Shown here one piece after another: positions 46,965 to 52,776 of a stretch of DNA of 52,776 bases. Position 1 is the first letter of the stretch, and each line of letters starts with the position of its first letter. This DNA comes from Acidimicrobiales bacterium (lineage in GTDB: Bacteria; Actinomycetota; Acidimicrobiia; Acidimicrobiales; RAAP-2), in assembly GCA_025362585.1 (NCBI GenBank), contig JANYFR010000060.1, forward strand, positions 1-52,776. The letters are read 5' to 3'. Below the pieces are notes generated by a model. The model was given only the letters and a program-made list of their open reading frames with translations. It ran no database searches and was not told the DNA's origin. The translations under genes were made by a program, and so were the position numbers.

Positions 46965-47292
46965 GGCTCTTCTCCTTCAATCGGGAATCACGGCGAGTCG
47001 CGTCACGGCTCCACCAGAACGAGGATACGCAGTTGTGAGGAGCCGCCCTCGTGGGCGCCAGTGGGGACCAGACATCGCGTAGGGCAACTGAGCTGCAACC
47101 GACCGTCACCGTCGCAATCGACGCCCGTCGCACCGCCACGGGCGAACGAGCAATAGCGAGCGGACGTCGCCACAGCGTTGAGCCGAAACTCAGCCGCATT
47201 GATGGCGCAGTGACCTCGTGGTGACGAACGACCGGTGCTATTTCGGCTTCTCGATTAACGTTGGTGCGTCGAATCACGTCGAAAGGTAAAGG
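46965..47292. other. Divergent intergenic region, promoters only
   Basis: About 330 bases between the acyl-CoA dehydrogenase and the lipoprotein gene, transcribed away from each other. I see ribosome sites at both ends (AAGGAG for the dehydrogenase, GAAAGG for the lipoprotein) and no gene, RNA or strong repeat. Promoter boxes are not clear. Confidence 0.4.
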
Positions 47293-48195
47293 GTGCGCAA
47301 ACTCCTGCTCGTCTTCAGCGTCGTCGCGGCGTCGCTCGGTCTCGCCGCCTGCAACAGCATCACGGCGGCGACCCTCGACCAGACCGTGGCGTCTCTCGGG
47401 TCATCGGCCAACCTTCAAGTTCGACTCACGGCCAGCGCGTCGGGACCGGGAACGGTGCAAGTACGAAAGCTGCTCGAGGGTGTGTCCCTCGAGGTGAACT
47501 TTTCGAATCCCTCGGGCGCCGCGCTCTCCCAGTCGGCTGGTGCCGTGAACAGTGAACTGGTCGTCAACCTCAGTGACACGAAGCTGCTCGACGTACGAGT
47601 GATAGACGCCAACCTGTACCTGCAGTTCGACCTCTCATCGCTCACGAGTATTCCGGGCGTCGCGCTGACGCCCACGCAGCTGGCGACGGCGCAGCTCGTC
47701 ATCGGGGGACGATGGTTCGAACTCTCGAAGAGCCTGCTGACGTCCCAGATGCCGTCGACGGCGTCGACGGCGAAGGCCTCGGACCTCGAGGCCGTGGCGC
47801 GCACGATTCTTAACGCCCTCGCGAAGGTCATCGACACGTCACCGGCGACGGCAATCGCGAGTGGCGGCTACAGCGAGGCCGGCACTCTCCAGTCGATTGT
47901 CGACGCGTTCGCGCCGATGTTACAGAAATTGGTCCCGTCAAGCATCGCACCGGACACCGTGAAGGGCAGTTACCGACTGACCCTCGCAACATCGAACGAG
48001 GGGGCGACCGGTGGCGCACTGTCGATCACGGCGCCCAACGGGACGTCGGGTGACGTGACCCTCAATCTCTCCGCCACGGTGGGCCACGCCAGTATCGCCG
48101 TTGACACTCCCCAGGGCGCCACGCTGATCACGCCGACCTTGATCAATCAGTTAAAGAACTTGGGGCAAAGTGGATCGCCCTTCGCCGCTGGTTAG
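47293..48195 (+). CDS. Secreted lipoprotein, LppX/LprG-like in outline
   Basis: The 300-residue product begins with a lipoprotein signal peptide (MRKLLLVFSVVAASLGLAAC), with the lipobox LAAC making Cys20 the lipid-bearing residue. The mature part is Ser/Thr/Ala/Leu-rich with alternating hydrophobic strands (DANLYLQFDLSSL, GRWFELSKSLL) and a helical middle, the layout of mycobacterial LppX/LprA/LprG lipid-binding lipoproteins; similarity is weak and function is not assigned. GAAAGG lies six bases before GTG 47293. It converges on the phosphotriesterase-like gene with a six-base gap. Confidence 0.75.
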   Translation: MRKLLLVFSVVAASLGLAACNSITAATLDQTVASLGSSANLQVRLTASASGPGTVQVRKLLEGVSLEVNFSNPSGAALSQSAGAVNSELVVNLSDTKLLDVRVIDANLYLQFDLSSLTSIPGVALTPTQLATAQLVIGGRWFELSKSLLTSQMPSTASTAKASDLEAVARTILNALAKVIDTSPATAIASGGYSEAGTLQSIVDAFAPMLQKLVPSSIAPDTVKGSYRLTLATSNEGATGGALSITAPNGTSGDVTLNLSATVGHASIAVDTPQGATLITPTLINQLKNLGQSGSPFAAG

Positions 48196-48201
48196 ATCGA
48201 G

Positions 48202-49182
48202 TCAGGTTCCCTCGAAGTAGCGCCGCGGGTTGTGCTCGAGCATCGTGGTGATCTGTTCTTCACTTACCCCGTGATCGCGCAGGTACGGCAAGACGTCGTT
48301 GGCGAGGTGCAGGTAGTGCCAGTCGGGCATCAAGGCGAAAACGTGAGGGTCGATCCAGTCGAGGTAGCAGGCCGCGTCGTGTGAGAGCATCATTCGTTCG
48401 GCGTAACCGCGACGGCACATTTCGACGACGATGTCGCAGCGAGCCTCGAACGGGAAGTCAAAATTGAGCCCGAATCGGTCCATGCCCAACCAGAATCCGG
48501 CGTCGGCGAGCGAGGACAGGTGGTCCGCGTCGCTCGTGTCACCGCTGTGGGCGAGCACAATCCGTTCGGGCGCGACCCCCTCGTCGGCCATCAGCGACTG
48601 GACCGCGAGTCCCTGACGGGTTCCCGGGTGCGTGTGCACGGTGATCGGTGCACCGGTCGCCAGGTGGGCCCGGGCAACCGCGCGCATGACCTGCACGACA
48701 CCCGAGGTGAGACCGGGTTCGGCAATAGCGCACTTCAGGATCGCCGCGCGCACGCCGGTACCGGCAATACCGCGTTCGATATCGCCGACGAAGAAGTCGA
48801 CCATTGGATCGGGCACCTCCATGCCCAGCGCCTCGTTGAGCGCCGGCCCGCGATGGTGGAAGAAGAACGGCGTGTCCCGGTAGGTGTAACAGCCGGTGGC
48901 CACAAGGATGTTTAGCGTGGGCACTCGCGCGGCGACGCGCTGGATGCGAGGGATGTAGCGGCCGAGACCGACGACGGTCGGGTCAACGATGGTGCGAACG
49001 CCCGACGCCGCGAGTGCCGTGAGTTTGGTGACGGCGTCGTCGACGCGGTCATCCTCGTCGCCCCATTCGTCGGGGTAGTTCTGCTGCACGTCGGTCGTGA
49101 GTACAAAGACGTGCTCGTGGACGTAGGTCCGTCCGAGTTGTGACGAGTCGATCGGTCCGTTGACGGCCTGGATCGTGGTCAT
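48202..49182 (-). CDS. Phosphotriesterase-family metal-dependent hydrolase
   Basis: Amidohydrolase-superfamily TIM barrel of 326 residues with all metal ligands: HEH (in TYVHEHVFV), the lysine to be carbamylated in RAAILKCAIAE, ITVHTHPGTRQG, LAHSGDTSD and the final Asp in MLSHDAACY. Most relatives are lactonases (PLL) or act on small esters; true phosphotriesterase activity is rare. It lies 55 bases after an SDR gene on the same strand, suggesting a shared catabolic role. The substrate is unknown. Confidence 0.92.
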   Translation of the reverse strand: MTTIQAVNGPIDSSQLGRTYVHEHVFVLTTDVQQNYPDEWGDEDDRVDDAVTKLTALAASGVRTIVDPTVVGLGRYIPRIQRVAARVPTLNILVATGCYTYRDTPFFFHHRGPALNEALGMEVPDPMVDFFVGDIERGIAGTGVRAAILKCAIAEPGLTSGVVQVMRAVARAHLATGAPITVHTHPGTRQGLAVQSLMADEGVAPERIVLAHSGDTSDADHLSSLADAGFWLGMDRFGLNFDFPFEARCDIVVEMCRRGYAERMMLSHDAACYLDWIDPHVFALMPDWHYLHLANDVLPYLRDHGVSEEQITTMLEHNPRRYFEGT

Positions 49183-49237
49183 GGTCCCTCCCAGAATGCC
49201 AGCGGCTCTCGATCGAGGCTAACGCAGCGATGCGTGG

Positions 49238-50005
49238 TCAGATGACCGGTGACATCCCGCCGTCGACGCTGAGCCCGACGCCCGTGACGTAGGAGGCGCG
49301 CGGCGACAAAAGAAAGGCGGCGACGTCGGCAAACTCCTCGGCGCGTCCGAAGCGACCGAGGGGAATACCGGCCTGCCTGGTCATGGTGGCGTAGAGGTCG
49401 GCGACCGGCGTAGCGGCGTCCGTTGCGCGACGCTCCCACTGACCAGATTCGATAAGTCCAATCAGTATTGCGTTCACGCGTACCCCGCGCGGCCCGACTT
49501 CGCCGGCGATGGCCTTCGTGAGGGCGAGTCCCGCGGCGCGCGACGCCGAGCTCGGCGTCGAGCCCGCCCCAGGCGAGCGCGCGGGGATGGCCAGGACGTT
49601 GAGGATGGCGCCACCCGTGGACTCGAGCGATGGCAGTACTCGACGGACCACGTGCAGCGCGGCCAGGACCTTGAGTTCGTAGTCGTCGCGCCATTCGACG
49701 TCGCTCGAATCCTCGACTCGGGTGCCCGCATGGCGTCCGGCATTGTTCACCGCACCGTCGAGTCGTCCGAAGGTCGAGAGCGTCGCGTCGACGAACGCGT
49801 CGAGCTGGGTGGCGTCGGTGACGTCGGCCTCGAGACAGAGCGCGTCAGCACCTAGCAGTCGCCGAGCATTATCCAGTCGATCTCGATCGCGCCCGCACAC
49901 CGAGACCCGGGCACCTTCTTCGACGAGTTTGCGGGCGAGCGCCAGTCCGAGTCCGTCGGTGCCCCCAGTGATGAGGAAGGAGCGATCCTTTAGTTCCAAG
50001 TCCAT
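49238..50005 (-). CDS. Short-chain dehydrogenase/reductase-like protein lacking the catalytic Tyr/Lys
   Basis: The 255-residue Rossmann protein has TGGTDGLGLALARKL, CGRDRDRLDNA, ADVTD, NNAGRHAG and the C-terminal LLSPRASYVTGVGLSVDGG, all typical of SDRs. At the active site the usual Y-x-x-x-K is S152-x-x-x-R156 (PSSASRAAGLALTK). So the proton relay is missing; the protein may bind NAD(P) without the normal chemistry or use another residue. It precedes the phosphotriesterase-like gene in a likely two-gene operon. Confidence 0.88.
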   Translation of the reverse strand: MDLELKDRSFLITGGTDGLGLALARKLVEEGARVSVCGRDRDRLDNARRLLGADALCLEADVTDATQLDAFVDATLSTFGRLDGAVNNAGRHAGTRVEDSSDVEWRDDYELKVLAALHVVRRVLPSLESTGGAILNVLAIPARSPGAGSTPSSASRAAGLALTKAIAGEVGPRGVRVNAILIGLIESGQWERRATDAATPVADLYATMTRQAGIPLGRFGRAEEFADVAAFLLSPRASYVTGVGLSVDGGMSPVI

Positions 50006-50073
50006 GGGACGATCCTACGAACGAACGCGGGGCGTCGACGACCCCCTCGTGGTGTCGGCGCATGGTTTGGTTA

Positions 50074-50318
50074 CTAGCGGTCACGCTCCGCAGTCCCTAC
50101 GCAACGCTGACGCCACAATCGTTCGACGACGTACCAGGCCCGGTACGCGCCGCCACCGAGGACCGGGAGACCGACAACCTCACCCATGTTCCCGACTCCG
50201 ACCAGGGCATGCGTGACGCGATCGAGCGACGCCTCGTCGAGTCCGAGAATCGCGGTGGCGTCCCCTGCGCGACTCCGGGACCCGACGACTGGGCTGATCG
50301 TCGTCGCCGGGGCCGGAC
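50074..50318 (-). pseudogene. Probable 3' remnant of an unidentified gene
   Basis: Between the SDR and the DMT transporter (a 313-base gap) the minus strand reads as plausible protein: ILGLDEASLDRVTHALVGVG then PVLGGGAYRAWYVVERLWRQ, ending at a TAG (50076-50074). The codons are GC-rich at position three. There is no start codon near its 5' side; the frame runs, out of phase, into the 3' end of the transporter gene. The opposite strand is open too but gives a charged, shadow-like product. I read it as a truncated gene tail; its family is not recognised. Confidence 0.35.
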
Positions 50319-51182
50319 CTAGAGTCGGTGGACGTCTGCGCTCATCGATGGCGGGGCGGTCCGCGTGAGCGCCACGACACCAATGGACATCACGACGAAG
50401 GCGACGGCCCCCACGCCGAGATGAACAACGCCGGAGCGTAGGTGCTCGTGGTAGAGCCAGATGCCAAAGAGCACGCTGACAATCGGATCGACGATGACGA
50501 TGATGGGCTGAGAGACGCTGAGCGGGCCGACGTGCAGCGCCGACTGTTCACAGAACAGACCGATCGCGCCTCCGAGGCACAGCGCGTAGATTGGCCAGTG
50601 CTCGAGCGCACCGACCCATCCGAACCTACCGATCGTGTCGGTCGTCGCCTTGATGAACGTCGCCTCCAATGCCCACATGATCGCCGTCGCCGCGGCGAAG
50701 AGGCCGGCGCGTCGGTTCGGAGTTCCTCGTTGGGCCAGAGCGACGAGAACGACGACGGTCGCCACACTCACGACGATCGGTACGGTCCACCTCGAGGTCG
50801 ATACCGTGAACGCGCCGCCGCTCGGTGACGTCGCCACGAGAAACGCCACGAGACCAACTGCGGTGAGGGTGGCCGACACCCAAGTCACCCCACGAAGCGA
50901 CTGGCGCAGCCACAGTCGGCGAAGGGCGAGGGCCATGATGAGCTCGGTGACGAGCAGGGGCTGCACAACTGAGAGTGGACCAAAGTGCAGGGCCACGGCC
51001 TGGAAGACGAGGGAGCCACCCATCCCGATCCAACCGAGCAACCACAGGGGATGACGGACGAGGTGCCTGACGAGTTGCCATAGCGACGACCCCTCGGTCT
51101 CACTGGTCGAGGCAATGTGTTGGACCGCGACGGCGAAGGCGTTGGACAGCGCCGTCAAGAGACCGAAGAGAACCGCGATCAC
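50319..51182 (-). CDS. DMT-superfamily (EamA-like) membrane transporter
   Basis: The 287-residue product has about nine to ten membrane helices in two similar halves, each with a glycine/proline-rich repeat: HFGPLSVVQPLLVTELIMAL in the first half and HVGPLSVSQPIIVIVDPIVS in the second, a signature of this actinobacterial DMT group. GTG 51182 gives a normal N-terminus (IAVLFGLLTALSNAFAVAVQ); a TTG at 51275 would add 31 charged residues. The substrate is unknown. Confidence 0.85.
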   Translation of the reverse strand: MIAVLFGLLTALSNAFAVAVQHIASTSETEGSSLWQLVRHLVRHPLWLLGWIGMGGSLVFQAVALHFGPLSVVQPLLVTELIMALALRRLWLRQSLRGVTWVSATLTAVGLVAFLVATSPSGGAFTVSTSRWTVPIVVSVATVVVLVALAQRGTPNRRAGLFAAATAIMWALEATFIKATTDTIGRFGWVGALEHWPIYALCLGGAIGLFCEQSALHVGPLSVSQPIIVIVDPIVSVLFGIWLYHEHLRSGVVHLGVGAVAFVVMSIGVVALTRTAPPSMSADVHRL

Positions 51183-51275
51183 GCGTCGCCGGCTCTCGTC
51201 AATCCATCGGAGTCCACCGTCAATTTCGCCACGCCGACGTTGCGCCGACGAACCTGCGACTGGGGCGTTGACCAA

Positions 51276-51841
51276 GAGTCCCTGATGACCGCGCTCACGA
51301 GTGGCACGTTAGGCGAGGCGGAGCCGGTCGCGACCTACCGCGACGTTGCTCGCGCGCGCACTACGACCGTCGCACTCCAGATCAGGCGGCAGATCTTTTG
51401 TAGAAATGTCCGCGCACCACCCCAACGTGCTGTGCAAAACATGCCACTAAGTAGTTGGTATCTCGCACCAGAGAGAAGAAATCGGTGGAAAAGGTAGTCG
51501 AGAACTGGGCAAAAGTTCCTGATTTCATCATTTCACCAGCGAGTGGCCCCAAACCTCTGGCACAGTATCACTCGTAGTTCACGTAGCACCTGTCGACGAG
51601 AAGGAGACCCGCAAGGGGATTCGAATCGGGAGGGGAAAGGGACCTCGCAAGAGGGACAGATTCCCGCCAACGGGCAGCGGAGTTCGGTCCGCGGTTCGGT
51701 ACGACGAATGACGTGAAGTGCCAGCCGTCAATCGGTTGCCTGTCCGACACGGGTGATCGGGAGATGTGCCTTCGGGAACCCCGAGGGGCGGGTGGGTTTC
51801 GACTCACTGGTCACTCGGGGTTTTCGGCCGTCTGGGCGGAA
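51276..51841. other. Non-coding or degraded region upstream of the SRAP gene
   Basis: About 570 bases with no intact gene. Plus-strand 51283-51497 may hold a transposase-like scrap (listed separately). From 51500 to 51841 the sequence is open on the minus strand but reads as a low-value frame without start context. A GATTCGAATC palindrome at 51618-51627 resembles a tRNA T loop, but no tRNA folds around it. Nothing else is recognised. Confidence 0.35.
51283..51497 (+). pseudogene. Possible degraded ISL3-type transposase fragment
   Basis: The plus frame ending at the TAG 51495-51497 contains YRDVARARTTTVALQIRRQI followed by FCRNVRAPPQRAVQNMP. The order (Tyr-Arg, basic strand, FC-x-N, then basic/RA) recalls the N-terminal zinc-ribbon part of ISL3 transposases, but the second Cys pair is missing and the frame stops soon after. 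No terminal repeats were seen. The resemblance is weak. Confidence 0.2.
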
Positions 51842-52552
51842 TTAGAAGAGTGAGCCCGACTCGAGCGGCTCGATTAACTCCGGTCCGTCGTTGCGTACGG
51901 CCCCGACCCTCGCGTCGACCCTGTAGTGCGAGAGCGTTCCGTCGGGCGCGGGCCGCAGCAGTAGCGCGCGCTCGTCCGGTCCGTGCTCGACGACGTTGAG
52001 CCAGGTCTCGACGTCGCTTATCGCGAGTACCACCGGCATGCGGTCGTGGATCTCGTCCATGTCGACGTTCGGCGTCGTCGTGATGATCGTGCACGTCGAG
52101 AACGGTGCCGAGTCCTTGGGCGCGTCGGGGGCGTACCAGTGCTCGTAGAGAGCCGCGAAGAGGATCGGCTGTCCGTCGCTGCGCGTGAAGTAGTGGGGCT
52201 GTCTCACGTGGCCCGCGCGATGGTCCCACTCGTAGAAGCCGTCGACGGGGACCACGCAGGGTCGCTTGGCGAAGGCGCTACGAAACGACGGCTTCTCCGC
52301 GACGGTCTCGCCACGCGCGTTAAAGAGCCGGTTGCCGATCTTGGGATCCTTCGACCAACTCGGCACGAGTCCCCACCGATAGCGATCGAGCACCCTTGCG
52401 TCGTCACGCTCGGAGAGCGCGAAGAGTCGTCGCAGGGGTCCGATGTTCCAACTGGGGTCGAAGTCATCGGGCTCGATGCCGGCGGCGAGCGCGGCGTCGA
52501 GCAGGCGCGCCAACCGAGCGGGTGGGGTGAAGAGAGCGACGCGTCCGCACAT
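51842..52552 (-). CDS. yedK: SOS-response-associated protein (SRAP, YedK/HMCES family)
   Basis: Traps abasic sites in single-stranded DNA by forming a covalent link through Cys2. The 236-residue product starts MCGRVALF, so Cys2 is available after Met removal. It has WNIGPL, RYRWGLVPSWSKDPKIGNRL, FNARGETVAEKPSF (active-site Asn), PCVVPVDGFYEWD (catalytic Glu) and IHDRMPVVL (His), all the conserved residues. A consensus SOS box lies 62 bases upstream of the ATG, shared with the divergent ImuA-like gene, so damage induction is likely. Confidence 0.96.
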   Translation of the reverse strand: MCGRVALFTPPARLARLLDAALAAGIEPDDFDPSWNIGPLRRLFALSERDDARVLDRYRWGLVPSWSKDPKIGNRLFNARGETVAEKPSFRSAFAKRPCVVPVDGFYEWDHRAGHVRQPHYFTRSDGQPILFAALYEHWYAPDAPKDSAPFSTCTIITTTPNVDMDEIHDRMPVVLAISDVETWLNVVEHGPDERALLLRPAPDGTLSHYRVDARVGAVRNDGPELIEPLESGSLF

Positions 52553-52614
52553 AGATTCCTATTCTGCCGTGGAATCAGGGCTTTGGCGTACGTCATTGCG
52601 AGTGGCTACTCTTA

Positions 52615-52628
52615 CGAACGTATGTTCG
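52615..52628. promoter_or_regulatory. LexA-type SOS box
   Basis: CGAACGTATGTTCG matches the Gram-positive/actinobacterial LexA consensus CGAAC-RNRY-GTTCG at every position, with CGAAC/GTTCG as perfect arms. It sits between the SRAP gene and the divergent ImuA-like frame; both families are classic SOS members, which supports it independently. Confidence 0.85.
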
Positions 52629-52776
52629 CTTTTTCACCCAAACGGCCCACACTGTCCACTGACCTGGCGGCGACGCTACGCCCCGTGACCCTCGCGAAGA
52701 GCCGGATGCTGCCCCTCGGGGACCCCTGGGGCGCCCTCGTGCCCGGGGCCGGACTGCGTCGCGGCTCGACCGTCGT
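52622..52776 (+). CDS. ImuA-like SOS mutagenesis protein, 5' end only
   Basis: An open frame running off the right edge. It reads RPVTLAKSRMLPLGDPWGAL then VPGAGLRRGSTVV, close to the N-terminus of actinobacterial ImuA-type RecA-like proteins (LLPGGGLRRGSTV pattern), which work with ImuB and DnaE2 in damage-induced mutagenesis. The first ATG (52622) lies inside the SOS box; GTG 52685 or ATG 52706, both in frame, would leave the box upstream and are more natural starts. Only 51 codons are visible, so the assignment is provisional. Confidence 0.6.
   Translation, partial: MFAFSPKRPTLSTDLAATLRPVTLAKSRMLPLGDPWGALVPGAGLRRGSTV

Noticed and set aside
51618-51627. GATTCGAATC palindrome resembling a tRNA T loop
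   Set aside because: No pairing T stem, acceptor stem or anticodon arm forms around it on either strand.

Overview
The window looks like chromosome of a high-GC Actinomycetota bacterium, most likely of the class Acidimicrobiia. This is inferred from gene content and order: lysA-hom-thrC-rho-rpmE-prfA-prmC-tsaC followed by wecA-atpIBEFHAGDC and then murA, the Asp-type MurA, frequent GTG starts with GTGA stop/start overlaps, and a family of DinB-like proteins common in mycothiol-making actinobacteria. No taxonomic marker such as rRNA is present, so the placement is an inference.

Layout. 1-900: a broken secreted-protein gene (in-frame stop plus frameshift) running off the left edge. 1.5-5.0 kb: a class A penicillin-binding protein with a PASTA tail, coupled to a membrane-anchored protein with a Thr-rich tail. 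5.6-6.5 kb: a cis-prenyltransferase and tRNA-Arg(CCG). 6.6-14.8 kb: lysine/threonine synthesis (lysA, hom, thrC, with no thrB) running into rho, rpmE, prfA, prmC and tsaC. 14.9-21.8 kb: five overlapping minus-strand genes (carboxylase beta, biotin carboxylase alpha, AtuA-like, TIGR03084-like, LiuC/AtuE-like hydratase) that split the otherwise conserved gene order. 22.3-32.7 kb: rpiB, glyA, wecA and the complete F1Fo ATP synthase operon. 32.7-37.1 kb: a CBS protein, glpX, murA, meaB and a small membrane protein. 37.1-40.0 kb: sulfate activation and reduction (cysN, cysD, cysH) around a divergent control region. 40.1-52.8 kb: a more mixed region with a membrane protein, tRNA-Ala(CGC), a RibD-like reductase, an S9 peptidase, an NRAMP-type transporter, an acyl-CoA dehydrogenase, a lipoprotein, a phosphotriesterase-like hydrolase with an SDR, a DMT transporter, gene remnants, and an SRAP (YedK/HMCES) gene divergent from the start of an ImuA-like gene over an SOS box.

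How the genes work together. Most are housekeeping: cell-wall synthesis (PBP, prenyltransferase, wecA, murA), translation termination (prfA, prmC, rpmE), energy (ATP synthase) and amino acid or sulfur assimilation. The most interesting parts are: the compact carboxylase/hydratase/AtuA cluster, which looks like a small pathway for a 3-methyl-branched unsaturated acyl-CoA (substrate unknown); an APS-reductase-like CysH lacking one of the four iron-sulfur cysteines, with a control region carrying three TATTCT elements exactly 20 bp apart; an NRAMP protein with a non-canonical metal site; and the SOS-box-controlled SRAP/ImuA-like pair at the right edge. No CRISPR array, phage, intact insertion sequence or rRNA was seen.
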